The translations under genes were made by a program, and so were the position numbers. This document shows positions 55,501-63,549 of a stretch of 64,000 bases of DNA, piece after piece. Below the pieces are notes generated by a model. That model was not told the DNA's origin and did no database searches. It saw only the letters and a program-made list of their open reading frames with translations. Each line of letters begins with the position of its first letter. Positions within the stretch are counted from its first letter, which is position 1. Source of the stretch: Aequorivita sublithincola DSM 14238 (GTDB taxonomy: Bacteria > Bacteroidota > Bacteroidia > Flavobacteriales > Flavobacteriaceae); assembly GCF_000265385.1 (NCBI RefSeq), contig NC_018013.1:2073001-2137000 (forward strand), in the 5' to 3' direction.

Positions 55501-56336
55501 TTCGTTGGACTTTTGACGATCTTGGCGGTTGGGGCTGGGCAGCTGGCGTAGATAATTTTGATCTCAGCTATGAACTTGCTGGAACAGGCAATGTTGTAGA
55601 AGTTGAGCTTGGACCTGATGGAACTACAACCATCGATCCTTATAGCCTTCTTTCTGATATAGTTGAAGCTTGTGGAATTAGCACCATCGCAGTAGATGTA
55701 ACCACAGTTAGCTGTGCAGATATTGGAACTCCAATAATGATTACCGTGTTTGTAAGTGATGCTAGTGGCAACATTGCCTCTTGTACTGCCGAAGTAAATG
55801 TGGTAGACAAACTTGCTCCAGTAATTACCTGCCCAGCAGATCAAACTGTTGATCCAGGAGCTGGTGGCTTGTTCTACATCTTGCCAGACTATTTTGCAAC
55901 TGGCGAAGCTACAGCTGTTGACAACTGTACCGACCCAGTAACCATCACAAGCCAGTCTCCAGCAGTGGGAACTCCGCTTCCTGATGGAACACACACCATT
56001 ACACTAACTGCCGAGGATGAATACGGAAACGTTTCTACTTGTAGTTTTGTACTTACTGTGGAAACCACAATTGGTGTTGGTGAAAACTCATTGGACAAAG
56101 GTTTGGCATTATATCCAAACCCAGCGAGCAATGTGGTTAACCTTGTGAACAAGACCAACATTTCTTTAGAGAAAATGATGATCTATGACATAAACGGAAA
56201 ACTAGTAAACACAACAGACCTTCGCACAATGCAAGGTGAAAAAGCAGTAGATGTTTCATCACTTGCTTCTGGCGTTTATGTAGTTCAGATAATTGGTAAC
56301 AACGCAAGCACTGTGAAACGCTTGATTAAAGAGTAA
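52539..56336 (+). CDS. Large multidomain surface protein with HYR repeats and T9SS sorting domain
   Basis: A 1265-residue secreted protein: signal peptide (about 1-20, ending SSFSQ), a pre-peptidase-C-like beta domain (about 135-258), HYR-type beta-sandwiches (about 265-430), a cleaved-adhesin/MAM-like domain (about 445-605, EDFEGATIPSGWTTD), another beta region (about 630-850), a second cleaved-adhesin-like copy (about 860-1020, EDFEGTTVPAGWSTE), further HYR-like units, and a T9SS type A domain (about 1190-1265, LALYPNPASNVVNLV). The two adhesin-like domains are diverged internal duplicates. No catalytic site is visible; adhesion or carbohydrate binding is likely. Its sorting domain and terminator are nearly the same as those of the next gene. 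Confidence 0.88.
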   Translation: MKKITLTLLLLLFAIGSSFSQCIATSAFGTIVSNNSGNVQNITTCNFGGEYGTVSGLLIGEDYTFTSTAASITITDTSNNVIAFGPSPVTVIGVTVTTLRSHIHSSLFPTCGTAASCFVSSIQLISPPPPAPANDLCANAITITGDGVISGTSVGATIDAAPACGTSVSSPGVWYKFTDVSGTGGTVDLSLCTGTSYDTKLSVYTGSCGTFTCVTGNDDSCGVQSAVNFTTDGSSTYYVLVHSFGGATGAFELTVSGFPVVGTGNPPIIACPADIVINNAPGTCGAVANFAGIAIDDEDGNISASIIATPASGSTFAVGVTTVVLSVTDSDNNTVTCSFTVTVNDNELPVAVCQDITVDIDPVTGMATIAAADVDNGSTDNCGIASMSLDISSFDCTMTGANTVVLTITDNSGNIATCTSTVTVQDVTAPVITCIGGVATVSVSEDFEGATIPSGWTTDIQAGTYDWTFGSGDMPLGADFPTNAAIFDDDAAGSGQVNLVSLLSPVYDISAATSATVSFDYILKDFIGFGVLTVDVYDGATWQQILIVDDIDVGPVNTGDLDMMAYANANFQVRFTYDDEGSWAYGAGIDNFLLNYESAAGGGLDVFLDANGMASVDPNDLLLSVDEACGYTVTAGGAGGGYSDSLTTLFASGNGGSANWTVMYDVSVGPNDIEITDLDVNTDATTAFTLDLYTLVGTYVGNETNAGAWGAAVTSGSGTGAGIDNPSNAVLATPVTLSANTTYGIAVIMNVPVKYTNGTGCPGNQCYDNADLSINLGTSVAGVFTGSVFPNRVWNGTINYTVGSSGGGLDFTCADLGPNQVEVTVTDASGNESTCIATVNVIDNIAPVITCGTNPTVSETEDFEGTTVPAGWSTEILAGVADWTFGSGAMPTGDDFTSNAAIFNDDAAGSGQTNKVSLSSPVYDLTDATNVLVGYDVAFQESGDQTFTVEVYDGTAWQQIALYDADLVPNIQTESIDASAFANAAFQVRWTFDDLGGWGWAAGVDNFDLSYELAGTGNVVEVELGPDGTTTIDPYSLLSDIVEACGISTIAVDVTTVSCADIGTPIMITVFVSDASGNIASCTAEVNVVDKLAPVITCPADQTVDPGAGGLFYILPDYFATGEATAVDNCTDPVTITSQSPAVGTPLPDGTHTITLTAEDEYGNVSTCSFVLTVETTIGVGENSLDKGLALYPNPASNVVNLVNKTNISLEKMMIYDINGKLVNTTDLRTMQGEKAVDVSSLASGVYVVQIIGNNASTVKRLIKE

Positions 56337-56366
56337 TTACCAAATAATTAACCAACCAAAAAAAGG

Positions 56367-56400
56367 AAATCCCTTCAGCTTTTGCTGAGGGGGTTTTTTG
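56367..56400 (+). terminator. Terminator after the HYR protein gene
   Basis: A 13-bp stem (56367-56379 with 56384-56396, including G-U pairs) with a TTTT loop and T tract. Nearly identical to the terminator at 57944. Confidence 0.85.
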
Positions 56401-56871
56401 ATTTTAAACAAATTGAAGCATTACAAAACCTTCTAAAATTTTTTTAAAAATCTAAATAAAAGCGGTTTTGCAAGAATGTATAATTTAGAAATCCAAAACT
56501 GCACTAGCTCATCATATTCAAACATACTCCCCTAGTTTTTTGGGTATGCTAAATAGCTATTGGAAAATGATTAAACACCTTTTTTCTCTAAATCATATCA
56601 TATAAAAGCCTTTCCCAAAATACGGAAAGGCTTTTTTAATGCTTTACTGTTAGTTTTCATAGTAAATTAATCATAGATATCTTTTTAACATAGATTTTTA
56701 AATTAATGGTTTAAATATGTGAAAATGATTTGTACAAATGCTGTTTTGTCGAATTTTCTTACACTTTGGCTAAAGATTGGCTATGCGCGGGCCTTTATTA
56801 GTGTACTATTGTTTAACTATTGCAGTACATATTAGACCAATTTTGACCTATTATAATCCACTGCAAATGAA
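56401..56871. other. Intergenic region with an orphan terminator
   Basis: About 470 bp before the ice-binding gene. No ORF of note. It holds a strong hairpin with T tract (56604-56637) not assigned to a gene and a smaller CATAC...GTATG hairpin at about 56522-56548, so an untranslated transcript is possible. Confidence 0.4.
56604..56637 (+). terminator. Orphan Rho-independent terminator
   Basis: AAAAGCCTTTCC (56604-56615) pairs perfectly with GGAAAGGCTTTT (56624-56635), followed by TT. It lies 270 bp after the HYR gene, which already has its own terminator, so it may end a small RNA. Confidence 0.7.
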
Positions 56872-57927
56872 ATGATTATGAACAATTATACAAAAAAATC
56901 CATAACAACTTTAATAAACTTGAAGTGCTTTTTCGGAATTATTCTGATGATCGCTTTTATTTTGCCTGCTACGGCTCTGTCACAATCGCCATTGCCAGTG
57001 AATCTTGGAACTTCTAGTAATTTCGTGGTTTTAGCAAAATCAGGAATTTCAACTACAGGAACCACTTCTATTGTTGGAAATATTGGGGTTAGTCCTATTG
57101 ACCATACTGCCATAACTGGATTTAGTTTAATATTAGATCCTTCAGGTCAATTTGCAACTTCATCTTTAGTTGATGGAAAAATATTTGCATCAAACTATAC
57201 GTCTCCAACTCCAACACTATTGACTACGGCTGTGAGCGATATGGAAACTGCATACACCGATGCTGCCGGAAGAATACCAGATTACACTGAACTTTACGCT
57301 GGAGATCTTACGGGACAAACCTTAACTACTGGTGTCTATAAATGGGGAACCAACGTTCTGGTTTCTGCTGGTGGTGTTACAATCTCAGGTAGCCCAACAG
57401 ATGTTTGGATCTTCGAGATAGCGCAGGATTTAATTATAGCTAACGGAGCCATTATTACTCTTAGTGGAGGGGCAAAGGCATCCAACATCTTCTGGCAGGT
57501 GGCTGGTCAAGTTACCCTTGGAACAACATCAGATTTTAGTGGAAATATATTATGTCAAACTCAAATAGCTATGCAGACAGGAGCAACATTTGACGGTAGA
57601 GCGCTGTCACAGACCGCTGTTACATTAGATGGCAATAGTGTTGTGCTTGGAATCAATGAAAGTTCATTGGATCAAGATTTGGCGTTATACCCTAACCCAA
57701 CAACTAATGTGGTGAACCTTGTCAACAAAACCAATATTTCTCTTGAAAAAATGATGATTTATGACATAATCGGAAAACTAGTAAGCCAGACAAACCTTCG
57801 CGAAATGCAAGGTGAGAAAGCAGTAGATGTTTCATCTCTTGCCGCTGGAGTTTACGTTGTTCAGATCATTGGTAACAACGCAAGCACTGTGAAGCGCTTG
57901 ATTAAACAATATTCCCCAAATAATTAA
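56872..57927 (+). CDS. DUF3494 ice-binding-like protein with T9SS sorting domain
   Basis: A 351-residue secreted protein. After a signal sequence (about 1-37, ending ALSQ) comes a DUF3494 domain (about 42-258), the beta-helix fold of microbial ice-binding proteins: LGTSSNFVVLAKSGISTTGTTSIVGNIGVSP, then ASNIFWQVAGQVTLGTTSDFSGNIL and TGATFDGRALSQTAVTLDGNSV. A T9SS type A domain (about 268-345) follows, almost the same as that of the preceding HYR protein. DUF3494 proteins bind ice crystals and may inhibit recrystallisation or anchor cells to ice; not every member does. The start is ATG 56872 or 56878. Confidence 0.88.
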   Translation: MIMNNYTKKSITTLINLKCFFGIILMIAFILPATALSQSPLPVNLGTSSNFVVLAKSGISTTGTTSIVGNIGVSPIDHTAITGFSLILDPSGQFATSSLVDGKIFASNYTSPTPTLLTTAVSDMETAYTDAAGRIPDYTELYAGDLTGQTLTTGVYKWGTNVLVSAGGVTISGSPTDVWIFEIAQDLIIANGAIITLSGGAKASNIFWQVAGQVTLGTTSDFSGNILCQTQIAMQTGATFDGRALSQTAVTLDGNSVVLGINESSLDQDLALYPNPTTNVVNLVNKTNISLEKMMIYDIIGKLVSQTNLREMQGEKAVDVSSLAAGVYVVQIIGNNASTVKRLIKQYSPNN

Positions 57928-57943
57928 TCAACCCAAAAAAAGG

Positions 57944-57978
57944 AAACCTCTTCAGCTTCTGCTGAGGGGTTTTTTGAT
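57944..57978 (+). terminator. Terminator after the ice-binding gene
   Basis: AAACCTCTTCAGC (57944-57956), a 4-nt loop, and its partner 57961-57972, followed by TTTTTGATTTT. It is a duplicate of the terminator at 56367. Confidence 0.85.
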
Positions 57979-58048
57979 TTTATGACATTCAGGATAAAAA
58001 GAATACATATTCTGTATCTTTACCATACAATCCAAAAAATTTATAGAA

Positions 58049-60169
58049 ATGAAAAAAGCAATTCCTTTTTTAACGCTTGCCATGCTTGTTGTGGCCTGCA
58101 ATAATTCCATAGAAAAAGAAAACCAAAGTGATGAACAAATGAACACTACCGAAAATCCGTTACTTTCTGAAAGTACGTTGCCTTATGGCGCCCCAGATTT
58201 TTCAAAAATAAAAGATGAAAACTTTCAGCCTGCAATGTTGGAAGGAATTGAACAGCAGAAAAAAGCAGTAGAAGCAATAGCCAACTCTGTAGAAGAGCCC
58301 ACTTTTGATAATACTGTGCTCGCCCTTGAAAAAAGTGGTGAGTTGTTAAGCAGGTCTTCACAAATATTTTACGCTTTGGCTGGTTCAAACACAAACGAAA
58401 CCCTACAAGCTGTAGAAGAAGAAATGGCGCCGAAATTCGCTGCTCAAAATGACATGATTTACTTGAACGAAAAACTGTTCAAAAGATTTAAAACATTATA
58501 CGATAAAAAGGAATCGCTCAATTTGGATGCAGAATCATTAAAACTATTGGAGGAATACTATGAAGATTTTAAAATAGCAGGAGCCAATCTTTCTTCTGAA
58601 GATAAAGAAACGCTAAAAGAGTACAATGAAAAAATAGCTACGCTTACCACCAAGTTTGGAAAAACCCTTTTGGATGCCAACAATGCCGGTGCAGTAACTT
58701 TTACCAATAAAGAAGACTTGGCGGGAGTTGACGAAGATTTCCTAAAATCTAAAGAAACCAAAGATGGAAAAGGTTGGAGAATTCCGTTGCAGAACACTAC
58801 TCAGCAACCTTTGTTGCAATCTATGGACAATCGAGCGAGCAGAGAAAAATTGTTTATGGCGGCTTGGCATAGGGCAGATCAAGGGGGAAATGATACTAGA
58901 GAAATTATTAAGGAATTGGTAGAAGTGCGTGCCCAAAAAGCGAAACTCTTGGGCTTTAACAACTATGCTGAATGGAGCCTTCAGAAAACAATGGCGAAAA
59001 CGCCAGAAAATGTAAATACATTTTTTGGTAAGCTAATCCCTGCCGCCACTGCCAAAGCACAAGATGAATCTGATGAAATCCAGAAAATGATAAAATCCAA
59101 AGGACAAGATTTTACCTTGGAACCTTGGGATTGGAACTATTATGCTGAAATGGTTCGTAAAGAGAAATATGACTTAGACGAAAACCAAATAAAGCCTTAT
59201 TTCGAGTTGAACAATGTGCTTGAAAAAGGTGTGTTTTATGCCGCCAATAAACTTTACGGAATTACTTACAAAGAAAGAACAGACATTCCAGTTTATCAAG
59301 AAGACGTAAAAGTTTATGAGCTTTTCGAAGAAAACGGAGATCCGCTTGGACTTTTCTATACAGATTATTTTGCGCGACCTAGCAAAAGTGGTGGTGCTTG
59401 GATGTCTAATTTTGTTACTCAGTCCAAACTTTATAATAAGAAACCGGTAATATATAATGTTTTGAATATTCCAAAACCTGCTGGCAATGAACCTGCCTTG
59501 TTGACTTTTGACGAGGTTACAACAATGTTTCACGAGTTTGGTCATGCACTTCACGGTTTCTTTGCAAGCCAACAATATCCTTCACTCTCAGGGACAGCTG
59601 TTGCGCGCGATTTTGTAGAGTTTCCTTCACAGTTCAATGAAAACTGGGCCTTGTATCCAGACGTGCTGAAAAACTACGCAAAACACTATAAAACTGGCGA
59701 GCAGATTCCACAAGAACTAATTGATAAAATAAAAAATTCTGGAACTTTTAATCAAGGATATAGTTTAACTGAAAACTTGGCTGGAAGCAATCTGGATATG
59801 CAATGGCACACCATTTCCGCAGACAAAAAGATTGAAGACGTAAATGCTTTTGAAAAAGAAGCTTTAAACAAAACCAAACTTGATGTGGTCCACGCTGTTC
59901 CGCCAAGATATCGCTCTACTTATTTCTCTCACATTTTTGCAGGAGGATATGCGGCAGGGTATTATTCCTATTCTTGGACGGAAATGCTAGACCACGATGC
60001 TTACAATTGGTTTGAGACCCACGGAGGCTTAACCCGTGAAAACGGACAACGTTTTAGAGATATGGTTCTTTCAAAAGGAAACACCATGAATCTTGAAAAA
60101 ATGTATAAAGATTGGCGCGGTAGCGATCCAAAGATTGAGCCTATGCTGAAAGCGCGTGGCTTGAAATAA
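58049..60169 (+). CDS. dcp: M3-family peptidyl-dipeptidase (Dcp-like), lipoprotein
   Basis: A zinc metallopeptidase of the thimet-oligopeptidase family that removes dipeptides from the C-terminus of oligopeptides. A lipoprotein signal (lipobox VVAC, Cys17) places it at the envelope. The zinc site is HEFGH (His495, Glu496, His499) with Glu524 in FVEFPSQ as third ligand. The 706 residues match the Dcp subfamily in length. Its role complements the nearby N-terminal dipeptidyl-peptidases. A long hairpin terminator follows. Confidence 0.93.
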   Translation: MKKAIPFLTLAMLVVACNNSIEKENQSDEQMNTTENPLLSESTLPYGAPDFSKIKDENFQPAMLEGIEQQKKAVEAIANSVEEPTFDNTVLALEKSGELLSRSSQIFYALAGSNTNETLQAVEEEMAPKFAAQNDMIYLNEKLFKRFKTLYDKKESLNLDAESLKLLEEYYEDFKIAGANLSSEDKETLKEYNEKIATLTTKFGKTLLDANNAGAVTFTNKEDLAGVDEDFLKSKETKDGKGWRIPLQNTTQQPLLQSMDNRASREKLFMAAWHRADQGGNDTREIIKELVEVRAQKAKLLGFNNYAEWSLQKTMAKTPENVNTFFGKLIPAATAKAQDESDEIQKMIKSKGQDFTLEPWDWNYYAEMVRKEKYDLDENQIKPYFELNNVLEKGVFYAANKLYGITYKERTDIPVYQEDVKVYELFEENGDPLGLFYTDYFARPSKSGGAWMSNFVTQSKLYNKKPVIYNVLNIPKPAGNEPALLTFDEVTTMFHEFGHALHGFFASQQYPSLSGTAVARDFVEFPSQFNENWALYPDVLKNYAKHYKTGEQIPQELIDKIKNSGTFNQGYSLTENLAGSNLDMQWHTISADKKIEDVNAFEKEALNKTKLDVVHAVPPRYRSTYFSHIFAGGYAAGYYSYSWTEMLDHDAYNWFETHGGLTRENGQRFRDMVLSKGNTMNLEKMYKDWRGSDPKIEPMLKARGLK

Positions 60170-60184
60170 TTTTATTATAAAACC

Positions 60185-60232
60185 ACAAATCCACGAATAA
60201 TTTTTATAATTATTCGTGGATTTGTAGTTTTT
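60185..60232. terminator. Long hairpin terminator between converging peptidase genes
   Basis: A perfect 17-bp stem (60185-60201 with 60209-60225) followed by AGTTTTTG. The reverse strand also shows a T-rich run, so it may terminate both the M3 and the DPP11-type transcript. Confidence 0.85.
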
Positions 60233-60297
60233 GATAATGACTTTTCGAAACAAAGTTGATTCGATAGCTATCCGATGAACTTAACCAAACATTGTAA

Positions 60298-62475
60298 TTA
60301 CTTCTTCTTTTTCTTCTTTTTGGATTTCCCTATTTCTTTTTTGGGATGCACCAACTTCAACTCTTTAATTAAGTTAGTCGCTCCGGCGTATTTATCCATT
60401 ATGAAAAGCACGTAGCGAATATCAACCATAATGTTGCGCGATAGGGCAGGGTCGTAGTAATAATCGCTCATTGTTCCTTCCCATACACGGTCAAAGTTTA
60501 GACCTATTAGATTTCCGTAGGCATCAATTGCAGGGCTTCCAGAATTTCCGCCTGTAGTGTGATTGGTTCCTATAAAGTTAATCGGCATTTTACCATTTTC
60601 GCCATATTGCCCATAATCCTTGGCTTTGTATAGATCGATCAGCTTTTGAGGGACATCAAATTCATAATCGCCAGGAATGTATTTTTGCATTACGCCTTCC
60701 AAATGAGTTACAGGTTCGTAATAAACAGCATCAGCAGGCGAGTAGCCAGCCACTTTTCCGTAGGTTACACGTAGGGTGCTGTTGGCATTTGGAAAAATAC
60801 GAGCATCTTTTGGACTAAGCTCTAATAATGCTTTCATATAATCACGTTCCAAACCAGAGATACTTAGCTTTAATTCTTCATATTTTGGAGCTACTTTTTC
60901 ATTATAAGCATCTGCCATGTCGCTTACAACTTGGAATCCCGGGTCGTTGTTTAACTTTGCCATAACTGTTTCGGCATCACCTTCTAAAAGATTTTTTAAG
61001 GAAGCAAAGTCCACAAAAGCTGATTTTTTATATACAGAATTGGTAAGTGATTGCGCATTTAAGTTTTTAAAGAAATCTGGTAAAAACTGCGGTTGAACAT
61101 TCTTTACATAAAGCGCGATTAAAGCTTCAAAAACCTCTTCATCCACCTGTTTGCTGTAATCTTTATAATGACTTTCCGCTCTTTCTATGAGGTTGTTTCT
61201 TCTATCTTCAAAAGATTGAGCGCCACGATTTTCATAAGCTTGTTTCAATTGGTAGGTTTGATAAGCTATACGGAGCAGCTCCACGTTTCGCAAAACGGTT
61301 TCAACGTAATATTCACGAGCGAGGGAATAAGGTTCTATTTCGGTATAATGTTTTTCAAATTGTGGTAATATCTGGCCGTATTCCTGTTGTTTACCTTTTT
61401 TATTTATCTCAGAAGTAAGCGCGGTTTCCTGTTGTTTTTTAATTCCAACTGCATTCGATTTTGTTAAACCAAGGGTTTCGCCTCGCCACTTTTTCCAGTA
61501 ATTGGCAATACGAGCAAACTTAGAAGCATATTGAATCTTGATCTGCGGATCTGCACGCATATATTTATCCTGAATAGCTAAAGCAGCATCGCGAATAGCG
61601 ATTCGGGCTGGATTGATGGTGTTTATAACCTGCTCAATTGCTATAGAAGGTAAATATTCATCAGTAGTTCCTGGAAAGCCGAATACCAAAGTGAAATCAT
61701 TTTCTGCCACCCCGTCTAATGAAATTGGTAGGAAGTGTTTTGGAGTGAAAGGTACATTGTCTTTAGAATATTCTGCGGGACGATTATTTTTGTCGGCATA
61801 GATTCTAAAAAGAGAAAAATCGCCTGTGTGTCTTGGCCAAATCCAGTTATCAGTATCGCTTCCAAACTTCCCGATTGAAGAAGGCGGAGCGCCAACTAGA
61901 CGAATATCTTTATAGGTTTCCACCACAAAAAGCATATATTGATTGCCTTCATAAAAAGTACGTACGCGGTTTTCCTGATAAGCTTCTTTTGGTGAAGTCT
62001 GCGTGACATTCGCAATGTTTTGTTCAATCTTTTTTTGTTTTTCAGCTTCACTCATTGCCGCGGTAATACCATCCATAATTTTGGTGGTTACGTCTTCAAT
62101 TTTCACAATAAAAGTAGCGGTAACTCCTGGATTGGGAAGTTCTTCCTTTAAGTTCATCGCCCAAAAGCCATCTTCTAAATAATCATTTTCCAAAGAAGAA
62201 TGACTCTGAATTTGTGAATAACCGCAGTGATGATTAGTTAGTAAAAGCCCTTGGTTACTGATTACTTCGGAAGTACAACCGCCATTAAAATGCGGCACAG
62301 CGTCTTTTAGACTTGCATTGTTAACATCATAAATATCCTTGGCAGTCATTTTCATACCGAGGTTGGTCATTTCAGATTCATTCATTCCTTCTAAAAGTGA
62401 AGGAATCCACATACCGCCTTGTTGGGCAAAAAGAGGAACTGATAAAAAGATAAAGAGTAGTCGTAACGTTTTCAT
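60298..62475 (-). CDS. S46 dipeptidyl-peptidase, DPP11 type
   Basis: Periplasmic S46 serine peptidase releasing N-terminal dipeptides. The start is ATG at 62475 (MKTLRLLFIFLSVPLFAQQ, a good signal peptide); upstream in-frame codons are not supported. The catalytic His is in LTNHHCGY, the Asp in HTGDFS, and Ser645 in GGNSGSPA. The specificity residue 18 positions after the Ser is Arg663 (LNFDRVWEG), matching Arg673 of P. gingivalis DPP11, which prefers Asp or Glu at P1. A Lys-rich tail (GKSKKKKKKK) ends the 725-residue protein, an unusual extension. It complements the DPP7-type enzyme at 25224. Confidence 0.93.
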   Translation of the reverse strand: MKTLRLLFIFLSVPLFAQQGGMWIPSLLEGMNESEMTNLGMKMTAKDIYDVNNASLKDAVPHFNGGCTSEVISNQGLLLTNHHCGYSQIQSHSSLENDYLEDGFWAMNLKEELPNPGVTATFIVKIEDVTTKIMDGITAAMSEAEKQKKIEQNIANVTQTSPKEAYQENRVRTFYEGNQYMLFVVETYKDIRLVGAPPSSIGKFGSDTDNWIWPRHTGDFSLFRIYADKNNRPAEYSKDNVPFTPKHFLPISLDGVAENDFTLVFGFPGTTDEYLPSIAIEQVINTINPARIAIRDAALAIQDKYMRADPQIKIQYASKFARIANYWKKWRGETLGLTKSNAVGIKKQQETALTSEINKKGKQQEYGQILPQFEKHYTEIEPYSLAREYYVETVLRNVELLRIAYQTYQLKQAYENRGAQSFEDRRNNLIERAESHYKDYSKQVDEEVFEALIALYVKNVQPQFLPDFFKNLNAQSLTNSVYKKSAFVDFASLKNLLEGDAETVMAKLNNDPGFQVVSDMADAYNEKVAPKYEELKLSISGLERDYMKALLELSPKDARIFPNANSTLRVTYGKVAGYSPADAVYYEPVTHLEGVMQKYIPGDYEFDVPQKLIDLYKAKDYGQYGENGKMPINFIGTNHTTGGNSGSPAIDAYGNLIGLNFDRVWEGTMSDYYYDPALSRNIMVDIRYVLFIMDKYAGATNLIKELKLVHPKKEIGKSKKKKKKK

Positions 62476-62699
62476 AATAGAGGATTTTCGAATAATAATC
62501 TGCAATATAACAATACGTCTTGAAACCACTATTCTTTTAAATAATAGAATATGACGAATAATATGAAAAGGGAAGGAATTTTAAAAAGGAGAGCAGTTTT
62601 ATACAAATTGGAAGTAGAAATAGGTCAAAAACAAATCTGTCAGATTGCGAAAAGGTATCGCTCCTGTAATTATAATTAATAAAGTTTAGTTAGATTTTT

Positions 62700-62783
62700 T
62701 TAAAGTCGTTCCTTCAATTCAGAAACGATAAAAAGTGCCACAAATAATATGACTGTTCCAACTGCTAGTGTACCTACTCCCAT
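62700..62783 (-). CDS. Small predicted membrane protein (27 residues)
   Basis: An ATG at 62783 opens MGVGTLAVGTVILFVALFIV, followed by the charged tail SELKERL, a one-helix membrane protein of 27 residues. A TAATTTTG promoter word (62788-62795 on this strand) ends 4 nt before the ATG, giving a leaderless transcript. It sits between the Gre-factor and DPP11-type genes on the same strand. Composition and promoter support it, but no homologue is known to me. Confidence 0.5.
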   Translation of the reverse strand: MGVGTLAVGTVILFVALFIVSELKERL

Positions 62784-62860
62784 AGCACAAAATTAATAAA
62801 ATTTACTTTGTATAAAAGTGAATGGAATAAATATAATGGAATGGGAGCGTTTTTTAACAA

Positions 62861-63364
62861 CTAATCATATTCAATTTCTATAACTTGAAGTTTTCTTTGA
62901 TCTTCGCCCATAGTGAAATCGACAACATCGCCAACTTTACTTCCTGTAAGCGCAACCGCGATTGGTGCGACAAAAGCTATTTTTCTTTTGGCTACATCGG
63001 CTTCATCTGCACCAACAATCTGAAAATTCTGAAGCGTGGGTGAGGGACTTATTTTATAAGAAACTTTTGCTCCAAAACGCACTTCTTCCTTTGGTTGGAA
63101 TTTAGGATCTAGAATTCTTGCAGATGCAATACGTTCGTTTAGTAAATCCAGCTTGCCATTTAATACTGCCAATTCAATTCGCCGTTGCTGTTCATGAGTT
63201 GTGTTGAGATTGGCGCGCTCGTTTTCTAACTGTTCACGTTCTTCAAGCAGCAATTCCATCCCTTTTGGCGTAACATAATTTATTGCTCCAGCAGGCAGCG
63301 CAGCCCTTGGTGGAATTATTGGGGTTTCTTCTTGGTCTCCTTCTTTTACAAATCCGCGGCTCAT
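62861..63364 (-). CDS. GreA/GreB-family transcription factor
   Basis: A 167-residue cytoplasmic protein with an N-terminal coiled coil (about 38-90) and a C-terminal FKBP-like domain (about 95-165; GSKVGDVVDFTM). Gre factors enter the RNA-polymerase secondary channel and stimulate transcript cleavage. The tip of the coiled coil reads NLNTTHEQQRRIE, and I do not see the acidic GDLSEN motif of E. coli GreA, so cleavage activity may be reduced or absent. Binding to polymerase may remain. An N-terminal extension (about 1-25, MSRGFVKEGDQEETPIIPP) is typical of the flavobacterial branch. Confidence 0.85.
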   Translation of the reverse strand: MSRGFVKEGDQEETPIIPPRAALPAGAINYVTPKGMELLLEEREQLENERANLNTTHEQQRRIELAVLNGKLDLLNERIASARILDPKFQPKEEVRFGAKVSYKISPSPTLQNFQIVGADEADVAKRKIAFVAPIAVALTGSKVGDVVDFTMGEDQRKLQVIEIEYD

Positions 63365-63524
63365 ATCAATTTTTTATTTTCAAGATACTAATTTTAGATT
63401 ACATTTTTGAAATTGAATTTCATTCTTAGGTTTTCCGAGTTATAATATTTGAAATCCTGCTTTTGCCTTAATTCGAAAGTAACTTCATGAGAGTTTGAAT
63501 TCTTTTCTATTCATCAAGAAATTG

Positions 63525-63532
63525 TACCTTTG
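63525..63532 (+). promoter_or_regulatory. Putative -7 element of the cysteine synthase gene
   Basis: TACCTTTG matches TAnnTTTG and lies 17 nt before the ATG at 63550. The -33 region is poor (TTTTC). Confidence 0.4.
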
Positions 63533-63549
63533 CCGCTTCAAAAATAACT

